DNA from: [Flavobacterium] thermophilum
Lineage (GTDB): Bacteria; Bacillota; Bacilli; Bacillales; Anoxybacillaceae
Direction: 5' to 3'
DNA length: 64,000 nt
Assembly: GCA_900450595.1 (NCBI GenBank)
Contig: UGGS01000001.1
Span: 558,001 to 622,000, forward strand
The notes below the pieces were generated by a model, which saw nothing but the letters and a program-made list of their open reading frames with translations, was not told where the DNA came from and did not search any database. The position numbers and the translations under genes were made by a program. Of this stretch, positions 33,745 through 42,827 are shown in pieces (the first letter of the stretch is position 1; every line of letters begins with the position of its first letter).

Positions 33745-34635
33745 ATGGCTGATCAAGTGACCATTGGTTTGATCCAAGCTTCTCATAATGTGCATGGGGA
33801 CGAGCCGGTCGAGGTTCATAAGGAAAAGGCGATTGAAAAGCACGTCAAGCTTGTCAAGGAGGCAAAAGATCGGGGAGCACAAATCATCTGTTTGCAAGAG
33901 ATTTTCTATGGCCCGTATTTCTGCGCCGAGCAAAATACAAAATGGTATGAGGCGGCGGAAGAAATTCCAAATGGTCCGACGACCAAAATGTTTCAGGAAA
34001 TAGCAAAACAGCTGGGGGTAGTGATCGTTCTACCGATTTATGAAAGGGAAGGAATTGCTACTTACTATAATACGGCAGCTGTCATTGATGCCGATGGAAC
34101 CTACTTAGGAAAGTATCGCAAACAGCATATTCCGCATGTCGGGGTAGGAAACGAGGGCTGTGGATTTTGGGAAAAATTTTATTTTAAGCCTGGAAATTTA
34201 GGCTATTCGGTATTTGATACCGCATTTGCCAAGATCGGCGTTTATATTTGTTATGACCGTCATTTCCCAGAGGGAGCGCGAATTTTAGGACTAAAAGGCG
34301 CTGAAATTGTGTTCAATCCATCCGCTACGGTAGCAGGTCTCTCCGAATATTTATGGAAACTGGAACAACCGGCTCATGCCGTTGCCAATGGCTATTACGT
34401 GGCTGCCATCAATCGGGTTGGATATGAAGCACCGTGGAACATGGGAGAGTTTTACGGGCAGTCTTACTTGGTTGATCCTAGAGGGAACTTTGTGGCCATG
34501 GGCAGCCGTGATCAAGATGAAGTGGTGATTGGCGTTATGAATAAGAAGATGATTCGGGAAGTGCGCGATATTTGGCAATTTTACCGTGATCGTCGTCCGG
34601 AAACCTATAGTGAAATGACGGCTTTACTTCCATAG
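33745..34635 (+). CDS. Beta-ureidopropionase (nitrilase superfamily)
   Basis: 296 residues. Hydrolyses N-carbamoyl-beta-alanine to beta-alanine, ammonia and CO2, the last step that opens the pyrimidine ring chain. The nitrilase triad is visible as Glu52 in CLQEIFYGPYFCAEQ, Lys126 in GKYRKQHIPHVG and Cys169 in VYICYDRHFPEGARI. The sequence is of the beta-ureidopropionase / N-carbamoyl amino acid hydrolase branch. GAAGGAGTGATTGGAGC supplies the ribosome site. It is the first gene of the catabolic operon, with the dehydrogenase gene 26 bases on. Exact preference (beta-alanine or beta-aminoisobutyrate derivatives) cannot be read. Confidence 0.93.
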   Translation: MADQVTIGLIQASHNVHGDEPVEVHKEKAIEKHVKLVKEAKDRGAQIICLQEIFYGPYFCAEQNTKWYEAAEEIPNGPTTKMFQEIAKQLGVVIVLPIYEREGIATYYNTAAVIDADGTYLGKYRKQHIPHVGVGNEGCGFWEKFYFKPGNLGYSVFDTAFAKIGVYICYDRHFPEGARILGLKGAEIVFNPSATVAGLSEYLWKLEQPAHAVANGYYVAAINRVGYEAPWNMGEFYGQSYLVDPRGNFVAMGSRDQDEVVIGVMNKKMIREVRDIWQFYRDRRPETYSEMTALLP

Positions 34636-34661
34636 AAAGCAGCGAGAAAGGGGAGGAGGGA

Positions 34662-36059
34662 ATGACTCTATTCCCTTTCTTTAAAAATGACGCGTGGAGG
34701 GGGATGGAGATGGAGCAATCACGTTTGGAAAAGAACTTTGAAGAAGTAGAGCCTGGCTTGACAGATCGAGAAGCAATGGAAGAAGCGAATCGATGTTTGT
34801 ACTGTTATGACGCTCCTTGTATTCGAGCTTGTCCGACAGGGATTGATATCCCCGCTTTTATCAAAAAAATTGCTTCTGGGAATGTAAAAGGGTCAGCGAA
34901 AACGATTATGTTGTCAAACCCGGTTGGCGCCAGTTGTGCAAGAGTGTGTCCGACAGAGGAATTATGTGAAGGGGCTTGTGTTTTAAATCATTCTACAAAA
35001 CCCATTATGATTGGAAAATTGCAGCGATATGCGACCGATTGGGCGATCCGAAATAAAGAAGTATTATTCCAAGCGGGACGAAAAAATGGAAAAACAGTGG
35101 CGGTTGTCGGCGGCGGCCCTGCTGGATTATCATCGGCCAGAGAACTAGCTCGTCTTGGGTATGAAGTGACCATTTTTGAAGCGGAGAACCAAGCAGGCGG
35201 GCTAAACACGTATGGCATTGTTTCTTTCCGCCTCCCTCAAAATATCTCGTTGTGGGAAGTCAATCAAATCAAAAGCTTAGGCGTGCAAATCCGCACGAAT
35301 ACAAGGGTTGGTAAGGATATTGAAGTAAACGAGCTCCTAGAAAATTATGATGCTGTTGTTTTAGCTGTTGGCATGGGGAAAGTGCCAAAGTTAGGAATCC
35401 CGGGAGAAGATTTGGACGGAGTATATGATGCCATTGAGTTGATTAAAGAGACGAAAACAAAACCGTTGACTGATCGGCTGGTGGGGAAAAGGGTAGTTGT
35501 GATAGGTGCGGGAAATACCGCGATTGATGCAGCTACCTGTTCGGTGCGTCTAGGAGCGGAAAATGTAAAAATTTTATATCGCCGGACGAAAGAAGAAATG
35601 ACAGCTTATGAATTTGAGTATGAGTTTGCCAAACAGGATGGTGTCGAATTTCGCTGGCTAACAGCACCCAAAAGGATTATTGGCGACAGTAAGGGCAAGG
35701 TTACTCATGTTGAATGCGTTCGGATGGAATTGGGAGAACCAGACGCTGATGGCCGCCGCCGCCCTCTTCCGGTTGAGGGATCGGAATTTATTATGCCGGT
35801 TGATGTTGTCATTAAAGCCATTGGGCAAGAGCGCCATATCGAATTGATTGAAGCTTTTGGATTAGAGCATGATCATGGCGTAGTCAAGGTGAATCCTGAA
35901 ACTTATCAAACGTCGAATCTGAAGGTGTTTGCTTGTGGGGATGTGATTTTTGAAAGAGGAAAAGGCGAAGCGATGGTGGTGGTGGCAGCGCAGCAAGGGA
36001 AGGAAGCAGCTTACGGGATTCATCGATATTTGACAAAGGCAGTAAGCGAAACGGCCTAA
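34662..36059 (+). CDS. preT: Dihydropyrimidine dehydrogenase, NAD-binding flavoprotein subunit (PreT type)
   Basis: 465 residues. Feeds electrons from NAD(P)H to, or takes them from, the PreA subunit for reduction of uracil and thymine to dihydropyrimidines. The N-terminal cysteines (RCLYCYDAPCIRACP and CARVCPTEELCEGACV) bind two Fe-S clusters. FAD motif VAVVGGGPAGLSSARELARL and NAD motif VVVIGAGNTAIDAATCSVRL follow, as in the GltB-like fold. The first ATG has AAAGGGGAGGAGGG upstream, but homologs begin near MEQSRLEKNFEEVEPGL, so the ATG at 34710, with GGAGGGGG upstream, may be the true start. It is followed by preA after 19 bases. Confidence 0.9.
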   Translation: MTLFPFFKNDAWRGMEMEQSRLEKNFEEVEPGLTDREAMEEANRCLYCYDAPCIRACPTGIDIPAFIKKIASGNVKGSAKTIMLSNPVGASCARVCPTEELCEGACVLNHSTKPIMIGKLQRYATDWAIRNKEVLFQAGRKNGKTVAVVGGGPAGLSSARELARLGYEVTIFEAENQAGGLNTYGIVSFRLPQNISLWEVNQIKSLGVQIRTNTRVGKDIEVNELLENYDAVVLAVGMGKVPKLGIPGEDLDGVYDAIELIKETKTKPLTDRLVGKRVVVIGAGNTAIDAATCSVRLGAENVKILYRRTKEEMTAYEFEYEFAKQDGVEFRWLTAPKRIIGDSKGKVTHVECVRMELGEPDADGRRRPLPVEGSEFIMPVDVVIKAIGQERHIELIEAFGLEHDHGVVKVNPETYQTSNLKVFACGDVIFERGKGEAMVVVAAQQGKEAAYGIHRYLTKAVSETA

Positions 36060-36078
36060 ATGAGAGGAGGGAACGGCA

Positions 36079-37368
36079 ATGGCTGATTTAAGCATTAACT
36101 TAGCGGGAATCAAGTCCCCCAATCCATTTTGGCTCGCTTCCGCCCCTCCCACCAATTCGGGGTATCAAGTGCAAAGGGCATTTGAGGCGGGTTGGGGAGG
36201 AGCGGTATGGAAAACATTAGGGGAACCTATTTTGAATGTATCGTCCCGATTTGCGGCAATCAGTTTTAACGGACAGCGAGTCATGGGCTTTAACAATATT
36301 GAATTAATCACGGATCGTCCTCTTGAGGAAAATTTAAAGGAAATTTATGAGACGAAAAAACGTTTTCCTGACCGGGCTGTCGTTGCTTCTTTGATGGTCG
36401 AGCCCAAGCGCGAAAAATGGCATGAGATTGTGAAGCGAGTAGAAGATGTGGGCGTGGATGGGTTGGAACTCAATTTTGGCTGTCCGCATGGAATGGCGGA
36501 ACGGGGGATGGGATCGGCATCAGGTCAAGTGCCAGAATTGGTCGAACGACAAACATATTGGGTCAAAGAGGTGGCACGCACCCCTGTCATTGTTAAATTA
36601 ACTCCTAATATTACCGATATTACGGCGACCGCTGAAGCGGCTGCCCAAGGCGGGGCAGATGCCATCAGTTTGATCAACACAATCAATAGTCTCATGGGGG
36701 TGGACTTAGATACGTGGAATACGATTCCACATGTAGCAGGAAAGGGGGCGCACGGGGGATACTGCGGTCCAGCAGTAAAACCCATTGCTTTAAATATGGT
36801 GGCCGAATGCGCGCGACACCCGCGTATCCGCATTCCGATTTCGGGAATTGGCGGGATCTCCAATTGGAGAGATGCCGTTGAGTTTATGTTAATGGGAGCG
36901 ACAGGAGTTCAAGTGTGCACGGCGGTTATGCACCATGGGTTTCGGATTATCGAGGATATGATTGAAGGGTTGAATCACTATCTTGATGAAAAAGGAATTG
37001 CTTCCGTAATGGATATTGTAGGGAAATCAGTGTCAAAGTATTCTGATTGGGGAGATTTGGACCTCAATTATAAGGTTGTGGCGCGAATTCATCGTGAGCG
37101 CTGTATTCAGTGCAATAAGTGCTACATTTCTTGTGAAGATGCTTCCCATCAATGCATTGAGCGTCTCGTAGACGAAAACGGAAAAGAATATTTAAAAGTG
37201 CGCGAAGAAGATTGTGTAGGATGCAATTTATGTTCCATCGTCTGTCCGGTTGACGGAGCGATTGAGATGGTCGAAGTGCCAAGCGAACATCCCCCGATGA
37301 CATGGAATGAACGGCAAGCGGCCCTTGGCCGGCTAAGCGGTTGCAGTGTGGATATCAAATCATTATAA
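36079..37368 (+). CDS. preA: Dihydropyrimidine dehydrogenase catalytic subunit (PreA type)
   Basis: 429 residues. The FMN barrel resembles dihydroorotate dehydrogenase (PNPFWLASAPPTNSGYQV, LELNFGCPHGMAERGMG) and carries the catalytic cysteine region GCPHGM...GQVPELV. The C-terminal ferredoxin-like domain has two [4Fe-4S] motifs, CIQCNKCYISC and CVGCNLCSIVCP. It reduces uracil/thymine with electrons from the PreT-like partner. The ATG follows GAGAGGAGGGAACGGC, 19 bases after preT. The next gene encodes the enzyme for its product. Both subunits together correspond to the single-chain eukaryotic DPYD. Confidence 0.93.
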   Translation: MADLSINLAGIKSPNPFWLASAPPTNSGYQVQRAFEAGWGGAVWKTLGEPILNVSSRFAAISFNGQRVMGFNNIELITDRPLEENLKEIYETKKRFPDRAVVASLMVEPKREKWHEIVKRVEDVGVDGLELNFGCPHGMAERGMGSASGQVPELVERQTYWVKEVARTPVIVKLTPNITDITATAEAAAQGGADAISLINTINSLMGVDLDTWNTIPHVAGKGAHGGYCGPAVKPIALNMVAECARHPRIRIPISGIGGISNWRDAVEFMLMGATGVQVCTAVMHHGFRIIEDMIEGLNHYLDEKGIASVMDIVGKSVSKYSDWGDLDLNYKVVARIHRERCIQCNKCYISCEDASHQCIERLVDENGKEYLKVREEDCVGCNLCSIVCPVDGAIEMVEVPSEHPPMTWNERQAALGRLSGCSVDIKSL

Positions 37369-37383
37369 ATGAAGGAGGGTATC

Positions 37384-38802
37384 ATGATGACAAAATTGAT
37401 AAAAAATGGAACAATTGTCACCGCTACAGATATATATGAAGCCGATCTCCTCATTCAAGATGGGAAAATTGCAGTAATCGGGAGAAATTTAGATGAGAGC
37501 GGAGCGGAAGTGATTGATGCCACAGGTTGTTATGTGTTTCCAGGAGGCATTGATCCGCACACCCATTTAGATATGCCGTTTGGCGGCACTGTGACAAAAG
37601 ACGACTTTGAGTCGGGGACGATTGCCGCCGCATTTGGCGGGACGACGACCATTATTGATTTTTGCTTAACGAATAAAGGTGAGCCCCTGAAAAAAGCGAT
37701 TGAAACTTGGCATAACAAAGCGACGGGGAAAGCGGTGATCGATTACGGGTTCCATTTGATGATCAGTGAAATAACGGACGATGTGCTTGAAGAGCTTCCA
37801 AAAGTGATCGAAGAAGAAGGAATTACCTCCTTTAAAGTATTTATGGCGTATAAAGATGTGTTTCAAGCTGATGATGGAACCTTGTATCGGACGCTAGTCG
37901 CGGCAAAAGAACTCGGAGCGCTTGTCATGGTGCATGCCGAGAATGGAGACGTGATTGACTATTTAACGAAAAAAGCCTTGGAGGACGGGCATACTGATCC
38001 GATTTATCATGCATTAACGAGACCTCCAGAGCTAGAAGGAGAAGCGACGGGGCGCGCCTGTCAATTGACAGAACTCGCTGGTTCGCAATTGTACGTCGTT
38101 CATGTATCGTGTGCTCAAGCGGTAGAGAAAATTGCTGAAGCGCGCAATAAGGGGTTGAATGTATGGGGCGAAACTTGTCCCCAGTATCTGGTGCTCGATC
38201 AGTCCTATTTAGAAAAGCCGAATTTTGAAGGTGCTAAATATGTATGGTCACCGCCGCTTCGTGAGAAATGGCATCAAGAAGTGCTATGGAATGCCTTGAA
38301 AAACGGCCAGCTGCAAACGCTCGGATCTGACCAATGCTCATTTGATTTTAAAGGCCAAAAAGAATTAGGAAGGGGAGATTTTACCAAAATCCCAAATGGT
38401 GGTCCTATTATTGAGGATCGGGTGAGTATTCTTTTCAGTGAAGGAGTGAAAAAAGGGAGAATTACACTCAACCAGTTTGTTGATATTGTATCAACAAGAA
38501 TCGCCAAATTGTTTGGTCTATTCCCGAAGAAAGGAACCATTGCCGTCGGTGCGGATGCGGATTTAGTCATTTTTGATCCAACGGTTGAACGGGTGATTTC
38601 AGCCGAAACACACCATATGGCTGTGGATTATAATCCGTTTGAAGGGATGAAAGTAACAGGGGAACCTGTGTCGGTTTTATGTAGAGGAGAATTTGTGGTA
38701 CGTGATAAACAATTTGTCGGGAAACCGGGGTACGGCCAATATGTTAAACGCGCGAAATATGGGGCGCTAATGGCCGACCAAGATGTGGTGAAAATGTCCT
38801 AA
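37384..38802 (+). CDS. hydA: Dihydropyrimidinase / D-hydantoinase
   Basis: 472 residues. Opens dihydrouracil to N-carbamoyl-beta-alanine; enzymes of this type also act on 5-substituted hydantoins. It is nearly identical in pattern to the thermostable D-hydantoinase known from G. stearothermophilus. The amidohydrolase barrel has the metal ligands in DPHTHLDMPFGGT, the carboxylated lysine in TSFKVFMAYKDVF, a later His in MVHAENGD, another in YVVHVSCAQA and the Asp in GSDQCSF. I chose the first of two adjacent ATG codons behind AAGGAGGGTATC. The gap from preA is 15 bases, so it is translated in the same operon. Confidence 0.95.
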   Translation: MMTKLIKNGTIVTATDIYEADLLIQDGKIAVIGRNLDESGAEVIDATGCYVFPGGIDPHTHLDMPFGGTVTKDDFESGTIAAAFGGTTTIIDFCLTNKGEPLKKAIETWHNKATGKAVIDYGFHLMISEITDDVLEELPKVIEEEGITSFKVFMAYKDVFQADDGTLYRTLVAAKELGALVMVHAENGDVIDYLTKKALEDGHTDPIYHALTRPPELEGEATGRACQLTELAGSQLYVVHVSCAQAVEKIAEARNKGLNVWGETCPQYLVLDQSYLEKPNFEGAKYVWSPPLREKWHQEVLWNALKNGQLQTLGSDQCSFDFKGQKELGRGDFTKIPNGGPIIEDRVSILFSEGVKKGRITLNQFVDIVSTRIAKLFGLFPKKGTIAVGADADLVIFDPTVERVISAETHHMAVDYNPFEGMKVTGEPVSVLCRGEFVVRDKQFVGKPGYGQYVKRAKYGALMADQDVVKMS

Positions 38803-38881
38803 CGTAAATAAATCATTGAACACCAACAAGCTGTGCCTGGCGGTAAGGATGCGGGTCACGACGAGAAGCGGGGGGTGTGTG

Positions 38882-39112
38882 ATGACTTACCATCAGTTTC
38901 TACGTGAGCGAGAAAAGATCGATTACTTAATTGAACAAGGATACTATATGAAAAGCGTAAAAGAAAATTTAAGCGGATCGTTTGTTGAATTTGAGAAAGA
39001 AGACTCTTTGTCAGAAACAAGAGATATCCAAACACTGCATATTACAAACGCTGATGCACGCAAATATTTTTCGTCATTATTAATCCGCCAGCTCAGAAAA
39101 CACCACGAATAG
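38882..39112 (+). CDS. Small unknown protein at the end of the pyrimidine operon
   Basis: 76 residues starting at an ATG behind GGGGGGTGTGTG. It is one small, charged, soluble domain: MTYHQFLREREKIDYLIEQG, then KENLSGSFVEFEK and ITNADARKYFSSLLIRQLRK. No known motif. It lies 79 bases after hydA and before the operon's terminator, so it is probably co-transcribed with the catabolic genes. It could be a small accessory or regulatory subunit, but that is inference from position only. Confidence 0.6.
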   Translation: MTYHQFLREREKIDYLIEQGYYMKSVKENLSGSFVEFEKEDSLSETRDIQTLHITNADARKYFSSLLIRQLRKHHE

Positions 39113-39137
39113 AGAGAAGAGCGATGCACATCGCGAT

Positions 39138-39197
39138 AAGCGCCGGAACGAGTTCCTCTATATATCCTCAATCATTATAGAGGCAGGGCCGGCGCTT
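39138..39197 (+). terminator. Large two-part hairpin ending the pyrimidine operon
   Basis: AAGCGCCGG (39138-39146) pairs with CCGGCGCTT (39189-39197). Inside it, CCTCTATA (39155-39162) pairs with TATAGAGG (39176-39183). Both stems are perfect. The tail TGATTTTC is only a fair T tract, so it may act as a terminator or as a barrier that stabilises the 3' end. Confidence 0.65.
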
Positions 39198-39418
39198 TGA
39201 TTTTCATGAAACAGAGCGCGAATCGCCTAAATGAATGTCACATCTCATAACATAAAACGAGATCGATGATGTTGCTTTCTGTATAATGAAACGTAGAAGG
39301 CCATATATAGCCAAGCCGTTACATAAAAATTTGTGATAGAAGCAGGAGCGACCGTTTACGCTGCCTAATATTAAAATGGCATTGCCATGATTGGTGTAAG
39401 GGGAGTGAAACAAAGTGT
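39198..39418. other. Leader region of the PucR-type gene
   Basis: There is no gene here. TATAAT occurs at about 39279 after TTGCTT, a possible promoter for the regulator. GTTACATAAAAATT near 39319 is a poor reverse match to the 12-bp motif of the divergent region upstream. Confidence 0.35.
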
Positions 39419-41047
39419 ATGAAGACTCCTACATTAACGGTTTCTGATATTCTAAAGCGGAAACATTTTGAACATGTTGAAGTGGTTGCAGGGCATAATG
39501 GGCTCAACCGCACTGTAAAATGGGTGCATGTTGTCGAAGTTGCGAAAATCCATCATCTGTTAAACGGAAAAGAGCTGATTTTATCTACTGGGGTAGGATG
39601 GAAGGAAAATAAGGAACTGTTTCGATCGTTTGTAGAACAGCTTATCAACTGTGACGCTTCGGGATTATGTATTGAAATCGGTATGCATACTCCTTCTGTT
39701 CCGCAAGAAGTAATCGATTTAGCGAATGTGCATCACTTTCCGATCATTCTCTTTCTTAAAGAAGTGCCTTTCGTTGAGATCACCCAAGACATCCACACTT
39801 ATTTAATTAACCAACACTATGAAATCATCTCCGGACTAGAATCATATTCACAGCAATTAAACAAAAAATTACTTTCAATGGATCATTATAGTGAAATTTT
39901 AAAACTATTGCACCACTATTCGGGACATCAAGTAGTTTTTAAAATAAACGGCAGAGAGGTGGAGATATTTCCTAAATACAGCAAAACATTTAAGGAAGAA
40001 CAGTTGATAGTTGACGACAACGCAGCTTCCAAGAAAAGAGTGGCCACCAAACCGATCCAATTTCTCGGGAATGAATATGCCGAGCTATCCATTGTGTCAA
40101 CCGGAAAGGAAATCAGCGAATTTGATCTGCTGATTTTGGATCGTACGGCAACTGCGCTGGCACAGCATCTGCTTCGTGATTTGTATGTCGATGAAAAAAA
40201 GAGAGTAGAAGAAAATGAGTGGTTGAAAAGCTGGCTAGAGGGAGAGCATCCCATTGAAAATGTGTTTAGTTATTTGGCTGAGTATGGGGCAGAGCCAAAT
40301 CCAAAAGGAGGGACAGTGCTTGTTGTCCGTTTTAAATCTTCAATGAAGCAATGCTCGAATTTAGACATGATTTATTTTAAAATGCTATGCCGGACGATTT
40401 TTGAACAACAAGGTTTTTCGACATTTCCTGTCGATTTTCACAGCAGCATCGTATTTATTATGATCAATAACAGGGAAATGAAAACATGGAAAAGTCGAAT
40501 GAAAATAGGACTGAATTCTTTGCTTGAATCGGATTATATTCAAAAGAAGAAATTACCTCAATTTGTTGTCGGGGTCGGAAAATTTATCGAAAATGTTTCT
40601 CATATGGACAAAAGTTATCGGACGGCTTTAGAGACGATCAAAATTCAACATCATCTTGGCGGCAGAGCCAATAGCTGTTTTTATGAGGATTTGCATATCT
40701 ATCGAATTATTTCCCTTATTCATAAATACAATGATTTGTATGAAGTTGTCATGGAATACTTAGAGCCTGTTCTTCAATACGATGAAAAATATAATGGAAA
40801 CTTGTTGGAAACGTTAAAGGTATATTTGGCGTGTAACGGTTCAAAAAAAGAAACCGCACAAAGACTATTTGTCGTTAGGCAAACGCTGTATCATCGAATC
40901 CAAAAACTAGAGTCGCTTTTGGGAGAGGATTTTATGAATCCGGAAAAACGGCTCGCTATTGAGTTTATGATCAAGGCATATGAATATTTACACTCGCAAA
41001 GTATGGAAAACAAATATGTGCAGCATGATCGGTTGCGAAGATTGTAA
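39419..41047 (+). CDS. PucR-family transcriptional regulator
   Basis: 542 residues. The N-terminal PucR (PF07905-like) ligand-sensing domain is TLTVSDILKRKHFEHVEVVA and continues to about residue 130. A GGDEF-like middle domain follows (GGTVLVVRFKSSMK). The C-terminal helix-turn-helix of the CdaR/PucR type is LETLKVYLACNGSKKETAQR then LFVVRQTLYHRIQKLESLLG. Family members control purine, amino-sugar and amino-acid catabolism. Its place between the two halves of the pathway makes it the likely activator, with a pathway intermediate as ligand. The ribosome site AAGGGGAG lies 16 bases before the ATG, which is distant. Confidence 0.88.
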   Translation: MKTPTLTVSDILKRKHFEHVEVVAGHNGLNRTVKWVHVVEVAKIHHLLNGKELILSTGVGWKENKELFRSFVEQLINCDASGLCIEIGMHTPSVPQEVIDLANVHHFPIILFLKEVPFVEITQDIHTYLINQHYEIISGLESYSQQLNKKLLSMDHYSEILKLLHHYSGHQVVFKINGREVEIFPKYSKTFKEEQLIVDDNAASKKRVATKPIQFLGNEYAELSIVSTGKEISEFDLLILDRTATALAQHLLRDLYVDEKKRVEENEWLKSWLEGEHPIENVFSYLAEYGAEPNPKGGTVLVVRFKSSMKQCSNLDMIYFKMLCRTIFEQQGFSTFPVDFHSSIVFIMINNREMKTWKSRMKIGLNSLLESDYIQKKKLPQFVVGVGKFIENVSHMDKSYRTALETIKIQHHLGGRANSCFYEDLHIYRIISLIHKYNDLYEVVMEYLEPVLQYDEKYNGNLLETLKVYLACNGSKKETAQRLFVVRQTLYHRIQKLESLLGEDFMNPEKRLAIEFMIKAYEYLHSQSMENKYVQHDRLRRL

Positions 41048-41267
41048 GTAAGAAGTCTCCCCCCTGAGAAGCGAAAAGCAGAAGATGCCGTAGGCTTCTA
41101 GGGGGATTTCTTTCGTAAAAACATCCATGAGCAATTTTTTGCTCTCCACCGACATGAAAATCTCAGTCCAAGGCGCGCACATTTTCAAAATTTGGTCACA
41201 TTGTGGAATAAATAGGCTAATCGCTTTTACGCTTTGTCTAGTGAAGGCAATCAAAAACTGGAGGATA

Positions 41268-41289
41268 ATTTTGTGTAACAATACAAAAT
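41268..41289 (+). promoter_or_regulatory. Inverted repeat upstream of the semialdehyde dehydrogenase gene
   Basis: ATTTTGT (41268-41274) and ACAAAAT (41283-41289) form a perfect 7-8-7 inverted repeat 42 bases before the start codon. It could be an operator or a weak leader hairpin. It does not match the 12-bp motif of the divergent region. Confidence 0.35.
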
Positions 41290-41331
41290 ATTTAGATCAT
41301 GAACAAAGATAGGAATAAGGAGGAGAATCTG

Positions 41332-42798
41332 ATGTCCATCACCAAACCGGAAACGACGGTTCTCAAAAACTATATCGGCGGACAGTGGGTGGCATCGAGT
41401 GGCACAGAAACGCTAGAAGTCCCGAACCCGGCGACTGGGGAAGTGTTGGCGCGTGTTCCGATCTCAACCAAAGAGGATGTCGATCAAGCGGTGCAAGCAG
41501 CCAAGAAAGCGTTTGCGACGTGGAAAGATGTCCCTGTTCCCAAACGAGCGCGGATTATGTTTTCATTTCACCATTTGTTAAACCAGCATCATGAGGAATT
41601 AGCGGAGCTTGTCGTACAGGAAAATGGCAAAGCGTATAAAGAAGCGTACGGAGAAATTCAACGGGGGATTGAATGCGTGGAGTTTGCGGCCGGCGCTCCG
41701 ACTTTGCTGATGGGGGAATCGCTGTCGAATATTGCCGAAGAGATTGACTCGGAAATGTTTCGTTATCCGTTGGGAGTTGTGGCAGGGATCACTCCGTTCA
41801 ACTTCCCCATGATGGTGCCGCTTTGGATGTTCCCGTTGGCGATTGTGTGCGGCAATACGTTTGTATTGAAGCCATCGGAACGGACGCCCATTTTGGCCAA
41901 TAAGTTAGCAGAACTGTTTACGGAGGCAGGTGCCCCTCCTGGAGTGCTCAATGTCGTTCATGGAGCGCATGAGGTGGTCAACGCCTTGATTGATCATGAG
42001 GATATTCGTGCGATTTCATTTGTCGGTTCACAGCCAGTGGCCAAGTATGTGTATGAACGGACAGCAGCGCAAGGCAAACGAGTGCAGGCGTTGTCGGGGG
42101 CGAAAAATCATCATATTGTCATGCCAGATGCGGATGTAGAGACGGCCGTACAACATGTGATCAGCTCAGCGTTTGGCAGCGCGGGCCAGCGTTGCATGGC
42201 TTGCAGTGCAGTCGTGATTGTCGGGGAAAACGAAACGTTCGTCCGTCGGTTGAAACAAAAAGCGGATGAGTTGATTATTGGGAATGGTATGGATCCGGAA
42301 GTGTTATTAACCCCGGTCATTCGGCAGTCTCACCGTGAAAAGGTGCTAGGCTACATTCAGAAGGGGATTGAAGAGGGCGCGGTATTGCTACGCGATGGGC
42401 GAAAGGAAATGGATGATAGACCCGAAGGCAATTTTTTAGGTCCCACGATTTTTGATTATGTCACCCCGGATATGACGATCGCGAAAGAAGAGATCTTCGC
42501 ACCTGTATTAAGTTTGCTGAGGGCCAATGATTTAGATGAAGCGCTCAGCTATATTCGGAAGTCTCGGTATGGGAACGGGGCGACGATTTATACAAAGGAT
42601 GCGAAGGCCGTCCGGAAATTCCGTGAAGAGGCCGATGCGGGGATGTTGGGCATTAACGTCGGCGTGCCGGCGACGATGGCGTTTTTCCCGTTCTCTGGCT
42701 GGAAAGATTCGTTTTACGGCGATCTTCATGTGAATGGAAAAGATGGCGTGAATTTTTACACGCGCAAAAAGATGATTACTTCCCGGTTTGATTTTTAA
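41332..42798 (+). CDS. mmsA: CoA-acylating (methyl)malonate-semialdehyde dehydrogenase
   Basis: 488 residues. Converts malonate semialdehyde (from beta-alanine) to acetyl-CoA, or methylmalonate semialdehyde (from thymine) to propionyl-CoA, with NAD. The aldehyde dehydrogenase fold shows [34 protein letters not shown] and the catalytic Cys in [14 protein letters not shown]. This family lacks the usual general-base Glu, and here the segment [16 protein letters not shown] fits. It is the same family as B. subtilis IolA, but no inositol genes are near. The ATG follows AAGGAGGAGAATCTG. An aminotransferase gene lies 29 bases downstream. Confidence 0.92.
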   Translation: MSITKPETTVLKNYIGGQWVASSGTETLEVPNPATGEVLARVPISTKEDVDQAVQAAKKAFATWKDVPVPKRARIMFSFHHLLNQHHEELAELVVQENGKAYKEAYGEIQRGIECVEFAAGAPTLLMGESLSNIAEEIDSEMFRYPLGVVAGITPFNFPMMVPLWMFPLAIVCGNTFVLKPSERTPILANKLAELFTEAGAPPGVLNVVHGAHEVVNALIDHEDIRAISFVGSQPVAKYVYERTAAQGKRVQALSGAKNHHIVMPDADVETAVQHVISSAFGSAGQRCMACSAVVIVGENETFVRRLKQKADELIIGNGMDPEVLLTPVIRQSHREKVLGYIQKGIEEGAVLLRDGRKEMDDRPEGNFLGPTIFDYVTPDMTIAKEEIFAPVLSLLRANDLDEALSYIRKSRYGNGATIYTKDAKAVRKFREEADAGMLGINVGVPATMAFFPFSGWKDSFYGDLHVNGKDGVNFYTRKKMITSRFDF

Positions 42799-42827
42799 CC
42801 TGTGTTGGGTGAAAGGGGCAGAGAATC

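Noticed and set aside
41200..41240. Sigma-54 promoter before the semialdehyde dehydrogenase gene
   Set aside because: The GG and GC elements with 10-base spacing are absent; TTGGTCACATTGTGG is only superficially similar.
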